This document shows, in pieces, positions 1-7,513 of a DNA stretch of 21,166 nt (positions are counted from its first letter, which is position 1; every line of letters starts with the position of its first letter). Both the position numbers and the translations under genes were made by a program. The notes beneath the pieces were generated by a model. The model saw only the letters and a list, made by a program, of their open reading frames with translations, was not told where the DNA came from and made no database searches. Source of the DNA: a virus; IMG/VR virus record IMGVR_UViG_3300025120_000690, positions 1 through 21,166 of that record. One strand, 5' to 3'.

Positions 1-111
1 AAAGGAGATCTATATATATGGCCAGCGGGGTTTACCCATAGTCATCAAGGAGTTATAAGTAAAACTGAAGAAAAATATATTGTAACCGGTTGGTTAAATA
101 TTTTAAAATAA
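1..111 (+). CDS. 2OG-Fe(II) oxygenase, C-terminal fragment (partial, cut by window start)
   Basis: Reading frame 1 is open from the first base to a TAA at 109-111, giving the last 36 residues of a protein whose start lies outside the window. The fragment reads GDLYIWPAGFTHSHQG, then KYIVTGWLNILK. This is the C-terminal signature of phage and bacterial 2-oxoglutarate/Fe(II) oxygenases of the prolyl-4-hydroxylase type: a 'G-x-L-x-I-x-P' strand, the distal iron-binding histidine in 'THxH', then the final 'KYI-TGW' strand. Such enzymes hydroxylate or demethylate a substrate using oxygen, 2-oxoglutarate and iron. The substrate cannot be told from this piece. It ends 8 bases before the next gene, which is also oxygenase-like, so the two are probably cotranscribed. 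The assignment rests on recalled family motifs and only 36 residues. Confidence 0.72.
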   Translation, partial: KGDLYIWPAGFTHSHQGVISKTEEKYIVTGWLNILK

Positions 112-119
112 AAGGATAT

Positions 120-818
120 ATGAAAAAGAAAAAGAAAAAAATTAAAAAACCTAGTTACCCTAAACAGTTAAGTAGAGAAGATTATTTTAAATGTCCTATA
201 TGGTTTGGTAATGCACCAGAATTTGTTGATGATATAAATAAAGCATCTGATAGTTACATTGACAAAGCTAAAAAAAATCTACAGCCCGATATTGATAAAC
301 GTAACAAGACAAACAATACTAAAGGTGATCTAGGTAGTGTTTATCATTCAACAACTTTAATAGGAGACCCTAAATTTAAAACATTAACAGATTATATAGG
401 TGCAACATCACATAATTTACTTTTAGAAATGGGTTTTGATATGAGTGGTCACCGATTATTTACTACAGAAATGTGGGTACAAGAATTTGCTAAAAGTGGA
501 GGTGGTCATCATACACTACACACGCATTGGAATGGTCACATCTCTGGTTTTTATTTTTTAAAAGCTAGTGAAAAAACATCAATGCCTTTATTTGAGGATC
601 CAAGACCAGGTAATGTAATGAATCTTTTACCTGAATTAGATAAAACAAAACTAACCTATGCAAGTTCAATGGTACATTACAAGGTAGAGCCAGGTCGAAT
701 GATATTTTTTCCTTCGTACATGCCTCATCAATATATTGTAGATTTAGGTGTAGAGCCATTTAGATTTATACATTGGAACTGTCAAGCAATACCAAAAGGA
801 GCATTAAATGTCGTTTAA
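120..818 (+). CDS. Putative 2OG-Fe(II) oxygenase-like protein (TIGR02466 / 2OG-FeII_Oxy_5 type)
   Basis: 232 residues. The ATG at 120 is chosen because AAAAGGA sits just upstream; an in-frame TTG at 90 would run into the preceding gene and has no such site. After a very basic start (KKKKKKIKK) the protein has a jelly-roll-like core. Residues 131-145 (HTLHTHWNGHISGFY) and 192-206 (GRMIFFPSYMPHQYI) match the two iron-site strands of phage proteins annotated as putative 2OG-Fe(II) oxygenases. Likely metal ligands are H134/H136 and H203, and R215 could hold 2-oxoglutarate. The usual HxD/E is replaced by HxH, which is common in this family, so activity is plausible but not certain. The last 11 bases overlap the next oxygenase gene, indicating translational coupling. 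The substrate is unknown; phage capsid or tail proteins, nucleotides or a host metabolite are all possible. Confidence 0.68.
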   Translation: MKKKKKKIKKPSYPKQLSREDYFKCPIWFGNAPEFVDDINKASDSYIDKAKKNLQPDIDKRNKTNNTKGDLGSVYHSTTLIGDPKFKTLTDYIGATSHNLLLEMGFDMSGHRLFTTEMWVQEFAKSGGGHHTLHTHWNGHISGFYFLKASEKTSMPLFEDPRPGNVMNLLPELDKTKLTYASSMVHYKVEPGRMIFFPSYMPHQYIVDLGVEPFRFIHWNCQAIPKGALNVV

Positions 819-1443
819 GAAAAATAAATATAAAGTATTAAAAGCAGCAATATCACCTGAACTAGCAGAGTTTGTTTATACTTATTTCCTAAATAAAAGA
901 ACTACAGCTAGATTTTTGTTTGATCAAAAATACTTGTCACCATTTAACACAGAACACGGTGTATGGAATGATGAACAAGTTCCTAATACTTATTCACATT
1001 ATGGTGACCTGGTAATGGAAACTTTACTTGGTCAATTAAATGACAAAATGAATAAAGAAACTTCACTAAAGTTAAGTCCTACTTATTCCTATGCAAGAAT
1101 TTATAAAAAGGGAGATATCCTAGCAAGACACAAAGATAGATATTCATGTGAAGTATCTACTACGTTAAATCTAGGTGGTGAGTCATGGCCTATATATTTA
1201 GATCCAACAGGAAAAACAGGTCAAGCTGGTATTAAAGTTAGTCTTGAGCCAGGTGATATGTTAATTTATTCTGGTTGTGATTTAGAACATTGGAGAGAAC
1301 CGTTTGAAGGCAAAGATTGTGCACAAGTTTTTTTTCATTATAATAATTTAAAAGGTAAAAATGCTAAACAAAATTTATATGACACACGTCCTATGTTAGG
1401 TTTACCTAACTATTTTAGAGGCTTTACAATTCCTAAAAAATAA
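808..1443 (+). CDS. 2OG-Fe(II) oxygenase-like protein
   Basis: 211 residues. The start at 808 is preceded by AAAAGGAG (794-801) and overlaps the end of the previous gene. The core begins at SYARIYKKGDILARHKD (94-110), typical of the 2OG-Fe(II) oxygenase strand that ends in the HxD iron ligands, here H108 and D110. A 'GDMLIYSGCDLEHW' strand follows (149-162) with the distal ligand H161. The spacing of about 50 residues between HxD and the distal histidine fits the family. The conserved arginine that binds 2-oxoglutarate is not obvious after H161 (R163 is close; Q173 stands near the usual place), so the co-substrate site may differ. It is the third oxygenase-type gene in a row and the last before a hairpin and a new promoter, so it probably closes this transcription unit. 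The substrate is unknown. Confidence 0.7.
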   Translation: MSFKKNKYKVLKAAISPELAEFVYTYFLNKRTTARFLFDQKYLSPFNTEHGVWNDEQVPNTYSHYGDLVMETLLGQLNDKMNKETSLKLSPTYSYARIYKKGDILARHKDRYSCEVSTTLNLGGESWPIYLDPTGKTGQAGIKVSLEPGDMLIYSGCDLEHWREPFEGKDCAQVFFHYNNLKGKNAKQNLYDTRPMLGLPNYFRGFTIPKK

Positions 1444-1459
1444 TATATACAATAAGCTT

Positions 1460-1492
1460 GCGGAGGGATGATCCACCACAGATTCCCTCTGC
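1460..1492 (+). terminator. Hairpin after the oxygenase cluster, possible terminator
   Basis: GCGGAGGGA (1460-1468) can pair with TCCCTCTGC (1484-1492), a 9-bp stem with one G-U pair and a 15-nt loop. Only three T residues follow (CTTTAAAT), so if it terminates transcription it does so weakly; an RNA-stabilising or processing role is equally possible. Its position 17 bases after the last oxygenase stop and just before a promoter-like sequence supports a unit boundary. Confidence 0.45.
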
Positions 1493-1502
1493 TTTAAATC
1501 TA

Positions 1503-1529
1503 TTGAAATCACTTACAATCTGATATACT
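1503..1529 (+). promoter_or_regulatory. Candidate sigma70-type promoter for the virion block
   Basis: A TTGAAA box (1503-1508) and a TATACT box (1524-1529) preceded by TG at 1521-1522 form an extended -10 arrangement. The spacer is 15 bases, shorter than ideal, which an extended -10 can tolerate. A small inverted repeat, TACTA/TAGTA (1526-1530 and 1533-1537), overlaps the -10. It is placed 22 bases upstream of the first virion gene, which carries AGGA at 1541-1544 before its ATG. In DNA this A+T-rich such boxes also arise by chance. Confidence 0.4.
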
Positions 1530-1550
1530 ACCTAGTAAACAGGATTTTAT

Positions 1551-3752
1551 ATGCTACAAAAAATAGCCTTTTTACCAGGATTTAATAAACAAATTACTCC
1601 AACAGGTGCTGAAGGACAATGGACCGGGGGAGAAAATGTTAGATTTAGATATCAATCACCAGAAAAAATAGGGGGTTGGAATCAATTAGGAGCTGATAAA
1701 TTAACAGGTGTTGCAAGAAAACAACATCATTTAGTAAGCACAGGTTCTGTTAATTATTCTGCTATAGGAACTAATAGAATTTTATATGTTTATTCTGGTG
1801 GTATCTTTTATGATATTCATCCTATCAAATCTACATTTTCAGCAGCTACAATTACTACAACTAATGGTTCACCAACTGTTACTTTTACTATTAGTTCTAC
1901 ATCAGGCATGTTAGCCGGAGACATTATTTTTATTAGTGGAGCAAGCACCACGGTTCCTGCTACAAGTAATTTTACAGCAACAAATTTTGATAACAAAAGA
2001 TTTATGATTACTTCAATTGGTAGTGGTACTCAAATTAGTGTAACTATGGGTTCTAATGAAACAGGTGTAGGTGGAACTGGAGGACAAGCAGATGTTAATT
2101 TTTATTATCCAGTCGGACCAGCAGAACAACTAGGAGCTTTTGGTTGGGGTATATCACAATTTGGAGGAACTATTTCTGGACCAACTCCTACAGGAATTGT
2201 ATTAGCTGGAGCTTTAGCTAATGATGCTAATGGTAATAATGGTAATGCTACAACTATTACTTTAAGTTCTATAACAGGTTTACCTAGTTCAGGAACTAAT
2301 TTTATTTTAGTAGGAGCAGAGGAAATTTCTTATACCGGAATAGATGTTGCTGGCAAATTACTTACAGGAATTACAAGAGCAGCAAGAGGTTCTACAAGAG
2401 CATCACATGGCGCTACCGCATCAATTACTAATACATCATCGTTTACAGGTTGGGGTTCACCGGCGTCTAACACAGACTCAGTAACAGATCCTGGTCTATG
2501 GTCCTTAGATAATTTAGGAAGTAAACTTATAGCATTAATACATAATGGTGAATGTTTTGAATGGGATGCAGACGCAGTAAACGCTACAAATAATAGAGCA
2601 ACTATTATTGCTAATGCACCAACAGCATCACGTGACATGTTAGTATCAACTCCTGACAGACACTTAGTATTTTTTGGTACTGAAACTACAATAGGTAGTA
2701 AAGGCACACAAGATGATATGTTTATTCGTTTCTCAGATCAAGAAAATATAAATTCTTATACACCAACAGCAATCAATAGTGCAGGCTCACAAAGACTGGC
2801 TGATGGATCACGGATCATGGGTGCACAGTTAGGTAGAAATGCTTTGTATGTATGGACAGATACAGCCATGTTTACTATGAGATTTGTTGGAACTCCATTT
2901 ACGTTTGCTTTTGAACAAGTAGGTACAAACTGTGGACTAATAGGACAGAATGCAGCTGTAGAAGTTGATGGTGCTGCTTACTGGATGTCAACCAATGGTT
3001 TCTTTAGGTACACTGGACGACTAGAATCTATGCAATGTTTAGTAGAAGATTTTGTTTTTGAAGATATTAATGAGTCATCTAATCAATTAATTAATGCAGG
3101 TATTAATAATTTATTTGGTGAAATTAATTGGTGGTACTGCACTAATACTTCTAATGTAGTTGATAGATGCGTTACATATAATTATTTAGATTCTACACAA
3201 CAACGTCAAATATGGACCGTTAATACTAGTGCTTTATTTAAAAGAACTACTTGGGAAGATTCTTCTGTATTTGGTTTACCTCATGGCACAGCTTACAATG
3301 CAGATGATGATGTTTCTTATGATGTAATTGGCAATACAGATGGAACAACTATATATTATGAACACGAAACTGGTAATAATCAAATAGGAACTGCTGGCAC
3401 TGTTGCTATTCCAGCAAACATTACTTCAGGTGATTTTGACATTACACAAGATCAAAGAGAAGGAATTACTTTTAGAGGAGATGGTCAATACATGATGAGA
3501 ATTAGTAGATTTATTCCTGACTTTATTGAACAGGCAGGTAATACTATTGTACAATTAGATTTAAGAGATTATCCTAATGATTCTGCAGCTAGTTCATCTT
3601 TAGGTCCCTTTACTATTACATCTACAACTGATAAAGTAGACACTAGAGCTAGAGCTAGAGCTGTAGCACTTACTATTTCTAATACAGGACTTAATGAAAA
3701 TTGGAAGATGGGTACATTTAGATTAGATGTTCACGCAGGAGGAAGACGATAA
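1551..3752 (+). CDS. Large tail/nozzle-like virion protein
   Basis: 733 residues, start set by AGGA six bases before the ATG. The opening (LPGFNKQITPTGAEGQW, then ENVRFRYQSPEKIGGW at 28-43) matches my memory of large structural proteins of marine podophages, where a beta-propeller-like head-to-tail tube or nozzle protein is expected. Two Ser/Thr/Gly-rich stretches look like inserted beta domains: about 96-172, and about 214-302, which contains 'TITLSSITGLPSSGTNF', 'VGAEEISYTG' and 'LTGITRAARGSTRASHG'. The second pattern recurs in many phage tail and fibre proteins. Conserved later pieces include TDTAMFTMRFVGTPFTF and AAYWMSTNGFFRYTG. No transmembrane segment or signal peptide is seen. Its stop overlaps the next start (TAATG), so the two are coupled. 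The virion role is an inference from context and resemblance; a tail fibre or tube protein is the main alternative. Confidence 0.58.
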   Translation: MLQKIAFLPGFNKQITPTGAEGQWTGGENVRFRYQSPEKIGGWNQLGADKLTGVARKQHHLVSTGSVNYSAIGTNRILYVYSGGIFYDIHPIKSTFSAATITTTNGSPTVTFTISSTSGMLAGDIIFISGASTTVPATSNFTATNFDNKRFMITSIGSGTQISVTMGSNETGVGGTGGQADVNFYYPVGPAEQLGAFGWGISQFGGTISGPTPTGIVLAGALANDANGNNGNATTITLSSITGLPSSGTNFILVGAEEISYTGIDVAGKLLTGITRAARGSTRASHGATASITNTSSFTGWGSPASNTDSVTDPGLWSLDNLGSKLIALIHNGECFEWDADAVNATNNRATIIANAPTASRDMLVSTPDRHLVFFGTETTIGSKGTQDDMFIRFSDQENINSYTPTAINSAGSQRLADGSRIMGAQLGRNALYVWTDTAMFTMRFVGTPFTFAFEQVGTNCGLIGQNAAVEVDGAAYWMSTNGFFRYTGRLESMQCLVEDFVFEDINESSNQLINAGINNLFGEINWWYCTNTSNVVDRCVTYNYLDSTQQRQIWTVNTSALFKRTTWEDSSVFGLPHGTAYNADDDVSYDVIGNTDGTTIYYEHETGNNQIGTAGTVAIPANITSGDFDITQDQREGITFRGDGQYMMRISRFIPDFIEQAGNTIVQLDLRDYPNDSAASSSLGPFTITSTTDKVDTRARARAVALTISNTGLNENWKMGTFRLDVHAGGRR

Positions 3753-4756
3753 TGTCAGTAGAAAAAAAAATTAAATATAAAGATCAAAGATTAACTAAGG
3801 CTCAACAAAAAAAAACTAAACCTGCTAATCAAGGTGGTGGACCAAATTATCTAGGAAAAGAAAAAACAGTAACTGTTCCTAAAAAATGGTTGTCTTCACC
3901 AGATCATGTAGTAGCTGAACTAGCTTACATTACACCTAGAGAACAAAAAATATTATTAGATGCTAATTTATATGGATCCTTAAAAGGAAAACCAAACAAA
4001 GGACCTGGTGGAATTATGTCCTTGCAAGGTGACCTTGGTGGTTATGATGCAAGTCCAGGTGGACCAAACTCTGGTGGACCTAGTGGAAATAGAGTAGGTG
4101 AAACAGATAAAAATAAACAAAGAGCTGCTGACATTATGACAGGTAAAGTTAGTGTTAGCTCACCCACGGGTGTTACAGAAGGATACACCGGACCTGGACC
4201 TGTGGGAAGAAATAAAGCAGGAGATTTTGTTGGACCGGGTTACAGAGGAGAGATTGGAGATTTTGATGAGGGTGGAAATTTTGTAGAAGGATTAGGTTTA
4301 ACTTCTACTAACAAAGGTTTTAATTGGAAAAGTGCATTGTTTAATATTGGTCTTATGGCAATTAACCCTGCACTAGCTGCTAAATATGGTAAAGTTAAAA
4401 CAGCGTATAATACAGTAAATAAAATAGGAGAATTAGCTAATACATTTGGTCTTACTAATACAAATGTAGTAGATAATTTTACAGATAATTTAAAAGGTAG
4501 TTTCACAGGGTTTAATACTACTTCTAAAGGACCGAAAGGTCCTCCTGATGACAAAGAAGGTGGTAATGGAGGTAATGAACAAAACGCTTTGATGTCTGAG
4601 TACATATTATTATTACAAAGAATGGAACAAGGTATGTTAAGTGCTGAAGAACAAGGAAGATTTAATAGTTTAAAATCAAGACTTGGTAAAGCTGAGGGTG
4701 GAATTATGGATGTTAATATGAACAAAGGAAGATTAGGAGAAACATTATATGGCTAA
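3752..4756 (+). CDS. Gly-rich phage virion-associated protein, function unknown
   Basis: 334 residues, with a strong GGAGG site a few bases before the start and a one-base overlap with the previous stop. The N-terminus is basic. Residues 51-92 (DHVVAELAYITPREQKILLD, ending in a GPGGIMSLQ stretch) match a pattern I recall from hypothetical proteins of marine podophages: an 'AYIT-x-E-x-x-LL' helix, then a 'GP-GI-SL' turn. Residues about 90-185 are rich in Gly, Pro and Ser and probably disordered. A hydrophobic helical stretch lies around 193-215 (ALFNIGLMAINPALAAKYGK), possibly membrane-active. The C-terminus carries AEGGIM (314-319), a motif repeated in neighbouring proteins. A minor virion or scaffold-like component is likely; no enzymatic motif is visible. 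Confidence 0.6.
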   Translation: MSVEKKIKYKDQRLTKAQQKKTKPANQGGGPNYLGKEKTVTVPKKWLSSPDHVVAELAYITPREQKILLDANLYGSLKGKPNKGPGGIMSLQGDLGGYDASPGGPNSGGPSGNRVGETDKNKQRAADIMTGKVSVSSPTGVTEGYTGPGPVGRNKAGDFVGPGYRGEIGDFDEGGNFVEGLGLTSTNKGFNWKSALFNIGLMAINPALAAKYGKVKTAYNTVNKIGELANTFGLTNTNVVDNFTDNLKGSFTGFNTTSKGPKGPPDDKEGGNGGNEQNALMSEYILLLQRMEQGMLSAEEQGRFNSLKSRLGKAEGGIMDVNMNKGRLGETLYG

Positions 4757-4913
4757 AATTGTACAATCATTAACAAGAGCATCAAGAGAATATGATGAAG
4801 CAGTATCTGCTAACCAAGTTAGAGACTTAGATGCTGTTATAGAAAAATTAAATACAACGTTTCAACAAGAACTTAAACAGGAGATAGAAGCCTTTAACTT
4901 CTTTTTATTTTAA
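4749..4913 (+). CDS. Small phage protein, 54 aa, function unknown
   Basis: A short frame from ATG at 4749 to TAA at 4911-4913 encodes 54 residues beginning MAKIVQSLTRASREYDEAVS and ending EAFNFFLF. GGAGA about 9 bases upstream (4735-4739) is a ribosome site. The gene overlaps the previous one by 8 bases and the next by one (TAATG), so it sits exactly between two confirmed frames, which is strong evidence that it is real. The composition is that of one or two amphipathic helices with a Phe-rich tail. I recall similar tiny proteins at this place in marine phages, without a known function. A role as a virion or assembly partner of its neighbours is only a guess. Confidence 0.68.
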   Translation: MAKIVQSLTRASREYDEAVSANQVRDLDAVIEKLNTTFQQELKQEIEAFNFFLF

Positions 4914-5260
4914 TGGCTATACAGAATCAATACGAATTTTTTGGTGTAACTGGACAAGATTTAAGTACACCACAAACTATGTTTGGTACATCAAGTGGGG
5001 TACAATTACCTTTAATTAGTGAGACTTATATTATTAAATCTCTAAGAGTTGTATCAACTGGAACACCTGTTATTACAATTACAGACAATAACGTAACAGT
5101 TATTAAAACAGTAGCTTTGACAGCTAATGTAAGTCAAGAATTATTAACACAACCCTTAATCGTTGAAGGAGCTACAACATTAACGGTAGGTGCTAGTAGT
5201 GCTAGTGCTACAGATGTAGGCATTAGCTTTTTAAATATCAAAAAATCAACAGTGGATTAA
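4913..5260 (+). CDS. Small beta-rich phage protein, probable virion component
   Basis: 115 residues. The start overlaps the previous stop as TAATG, and the preceding 20 bases are pyrimidine-rich with no Shine-Dalgarno site, so translation probably depends on ribosomes finishing the 54-aa gene. The protein is almost wholly made of short alternating Thr/Val/Ile stretches (TPVITITDNNVTVIKTVAL, TTLTVGASSASATDVGISF), suggesting a single beta-sandwich domain as in head-decoration, tail or fibre proteins. No cysteine, catalytic motif, signal peptide or membrane helix is seen. It is embedded in the virion block. I do not recognise the family. Confidence 0.62.
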   Translation: MAIQNQYEFFGVTGQDLSTPQTMFGTSSGVQLPLISETYIIKSLRVVSTGTPVITITDNNVTVIKTVALTANVSQELLTQPLIVEGATTLTVGASSASATDVGISFLNIKKSTVD

Positions 5261-5261
5261 T

Positions 5262-5441
5262 ATGAATGAAATACCAACACTAGAACCGACAGAAGTGATA
5301 ACAACGTACAGAAACAAAGCAACCGGTGAGATTTTTAAAGAGAGAAAAGACTGGGAAGCCAAGGGATATAAGAATGAAGACATGGCACAAGACGTCAAAG
5401 TAATCATGCCAAGTCTTGATTTCTCAGGAAAAAACGGATAA
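5262..5441 (+). CDS. Small phage protein, 59 aa, function unknown
   Basis: ATG at 5262, one base after the previous stop, to TAA at 5439-5441. The protein is 59 residues (MNEIPTLEPTEVITTYRNKA at the start, VKVIMPSLDFSGKNG at the end). The central TYRNKATGEIFKERKDWEAK is charged, and the C-terminal 'QDVKVIMPSLD' pattern is one I recall from small proteins in marine phage virion operons. The ribosome site is weak (GGA 6 bases before the ATG), again suggesting coupling to the gene before. The abutting stop and start, and codon use like its neighbours, make it likely real. No function can be given. Confidence 0.58.
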   Translation: MNEIPTLEPTEVITTYRNKATGEIFKERKDWEAKGYKNEDMAQDVKVIMPSLDFSGKNG

Positions 5442-5463
5442 GGTAAGAAACCCGAGTTAAATT

Positions 5464-7512
5464 ATGATGAATTTTCAAGATCAAATGACTGACAGAATAC
5501 AGACTAACGCTCCTTCTATTAGATACGAAGGTGACTTACGTCCTGAGCAAGCTGGGATTATGCAACAACAAGCTCAAGCCATGCAACAGATGCAACAACA
5601 AGCTATGATGCAACAGCAACAACCACAACAACCTATGATGCAACAACCTCAAGGAAGAATGCCAGCAGGTAGAATGCCGGCTATGGCTATGGGCGGTTCT
5701 ATGGTAGGTCCAACTATTGAAGGTCAAGGTGGTATAAGAGGATTAAATATGCCTGGTTATAATGAAGGTGGAAGTGTTGAAGACGATGCTAATTACAAAG
5801 GATGGAAAAAAATTTACGAAACAAATCCAGATGCAGCAGCAATGAATGAAAATCATGCACAGTATTTAGATCACTACAATAGAACACCTAAAGCCTACGG
5901 TGGTATCATGGGTCAAGATGGTAGAAAACAATATGGAATCGGTTCATGGTTCCAGGAAAAAATTATGGATCCTATTAAAAACAATCCTGCTGCTGCTGCA
6001 ACTATAGCAGCTTTAGGTGTTAATCAATTTGGTATTCCAGGTACAGGTGGAGATGGAGTAGCTGATAATTTTGGTCGTGGTTTTATTGGAGATATATTTG
6101 GAAGAGATTCTATTTTAGGACCAGGCGGAGAAGGTGATCCAGTAGGAACAAGCGGACCTCAAAAAAATAAAAAATTAATTAATTTAAGTTCTATTATGAG
6201 TGATTCAGGACAAAAAGGTGTAGGCAATACTCCCTTTGGTTTAAGTACAGGAATGTTGTCAGCTATTGGTGGAGGAGTTGCAGGATTATTTTCTGATAGA
6301 TTAAATTCTTCAGAAGACGCTGAAGCTGATAGAGGTGTAGGTATTGGAATTAATAATGTAGGCCAAGCTGCAAACGTATTGGATCCTAGAGAAGGTATGG
6401 CTGCAGGTTTAAGATTTTTACCAGAACTTGAAACAAGAAAATATTCACCAGCACAAATGTTAGCTGCTTACGGAGGAGCAAACCAACCAGTTGCAACAGC
6501 TGACTTAGCTGATGGTGGTAGAGCTTTTGATATACCTGACTACAGTTACAAAAATAAAATGATGGATCCTGATATGATGGAACAGATTAAAAGATTAATT
6601 CAAGGCGGCATGGGTAAAGGAATGGGTCGTGGTGATATGGAAAAATCTGTTTTAATGCAAATGCCTGACATGACTATGGGTTATGCAGAAGGTGGTAGAT
6701 TAGATTCATTTGGTATGCAAGAACAAAGAAGAAAAGAGATTTCAAAAAAATTACAAGAAATAAATCAAGCAATGATGTCTGCAGAAACTGAAGAGTTAGT
6801 AGAATTAATGCAACAAGCGATGGTTCTTAAAGAACAAATGAGACAACTAGGTGCGAGCCCTAAACAAAATTCAGAAGACAATGTAATGCAAGCTATGTTA
6901 AGGGGTGGTAGTAGTTTTGAAGATATTATGAGTGCTCCAGGAGCAGAATCTATTGTTGATAGTGGTTATGATATTTATAAACCTGATAGAACAGGAGACA
7001 ATTATCCTGTAGAAGATGTTTCTATGGAAGAAATGGTTTCAATGCCGAACAATAATAATAGAGCTTTAATGACATCTGGTAAAATGGATAACAATTTTAA
7101 TTTCTCTGACATGATGAGAGCAGGAATGATGAGAAGACCTTCAGGAGAAGCAGAAGAGTCTGTATCAATAGAAGAAAAATTAAGAGGAACTGACACAAGA
7201 GGATATGCTGAAGGTGGAATCATGGAAACTGAACAATCAGAAATGCTAGACCTAGGTGGTATGGAAAAAGATTACAGAGAAGAAGGTGGGTTTGTACCTA
7301 TCGGAGAGTACGAAAAAAAAGATGACGTACCGGCAAGACTAAGTGTTAATGAATTTGTATTCACAGCTGATGCTGTAAGAGGTGCAGGTGATGGAGACAT
7401 TGACAAAGGTGCTGAGAGACTACAAGGTATTATGAAACAATTAGAACAACAGGGTAAACCCGAAGGCATGGAAATGATGGAAGTGTCTGAACGATTAAGT
7501 GAGGTAGTATAA
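5464..7512 (+). CDS. Met/Gln/Gly-rich phage virion-associated protein with repeated GG motifs
   Basis: 682 residues, starting with two consecutive ATGs (5464, 5467) and no clear ribosome site nearby. Residues about 30-65 are almost pure Gln/Met. GG-centred motifs follow: AMGGSM, YNEGGSVED, AYGGIMGQDG, LADGGRAFD, YAEGGRLDSF, YAEGGIMET and EEGGFVPIGE. A helical, coiled-coil-prone stretch around 415-475 (QEQRRKEISKKLQEINQAMM) lies between them. The C-terminal module at about 606-660 contains DVPARLSVNEFVFTADAVRG. Variants of that 'DDVPA-LS-x-E/NEFV-x-ADAVRG-G' block recur, in my memory, at the C-terminus of many phage structural proteins. No enzymatic motif is visible. A minor virion, scaffold or ejection protein is most likely given the neighbours; the exact role is unknown. 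Confidence 0.6.
   Translation: MMNFQDQMTDRIQTNAPSIRYEGDLRPEQAGIMQQQAQAMQQMQQQAMMQQQQPQQPMMQQPQGRMPAGRMPAMAMGGSMVGPTIEGQGGIRGLNMPGYNEGGSVEDDANYKGWKKIYETNPDAAAMNENHAQYLDHYNRTPKAYGGIMGQDGRKQYGIGSWFQEKIMDPIKNNPAAAATIAALGVNQFGIPGTGGDGVADNFGRGFIGDIFGRDSILGPGGEGDPVGTSGPQKNKKLINLSSIMSDSGQKGVGNTPFGLSTGMLSAIGGGVAGLFSDRLNSSEDAEADRGVGIGINNVGQAANVLDPREGMAAGLRFLPELETRKYSPAQMLAAYGGANQPVATADLADGGRAFDIPDYSYKNKMMDPDMMEQIKRLIQGGMGKGMGRGDMEKSVLMQMPDMTMGYAEGGRLDSFGMQEQRRKEISKKLQEINQAMMSAETEELVELMQQAMVLKEQMRQLGASPKQNSEDNVMQAMLRGGSSFEDIMSAPGAESIVDSGYDIYKPDRTGDNYPVEDVSMEEMVSMPNNNNRALMTSGKMDNNFNFSDMMRAGMMRRPSGEAEESVSIEEKLRGTDTRGYAEGGIMETEQSEMLDLGGMEKDYREEGGFVPIGEYEKKDDVPARLSVNEFVFTADAVRGAGDGDIDKGAERLQGIMKQLEQQGKPEGMEMMEVSERLSEVV
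5561..5650 (+). repeat. CAA/ATG-rich low-complexity tract inside a virion gene
   Basis: Imperfect short repeats of the kind ATGCAACAACAAGC and CAACAACCTATGATG encode a run of Gln and Met. The reading frame stays open through it, so it is a coding low-complexity tract, prone to slippage and length variation between relatives. Confidence 0.75.
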
Positions 7513-7513
7513 T

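Noticed and set aside
90-119. TTG start at 90 for the second oxygenase-like gene
   Set aside because: It overlaps the end of the first gene and lacks a ribosome site, whereas ATG 120 follows AAAAGGA at good distance.
1444-1550. Possible tRNA gene or attachment site in the longest gap
   Set aside because: The hairpin cannot be extended to a cloverleaf and no acceptor-stem pairing or TTCGA-like loop is visible.
2330-2707. 125-aa minus-strand open frame in the tail-like gene
   Set aside because: Antisense to a well-supported long gene with no independent evidence.
3645-3662. AGAGCT repeated three times
   Set aside because: Encodes an Arg-Ala run inside the tail-like gene; too short to call a functional DNA repeat.
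4240-4725. 161-aa minus-strand open frame
   Set aside because: Antisense shadow of the Gly-rich virion gene; Leu/Pro/Ser-rich composition with no motif, no ribosome site or promoter.
5561-5650. Possible CRISPR-like or iterated origin repeats
   Set aside because: Repeats are irregular CAA/ATG units in a continuous frame encoding Gln/Met; no spacer-repeat periodicity.
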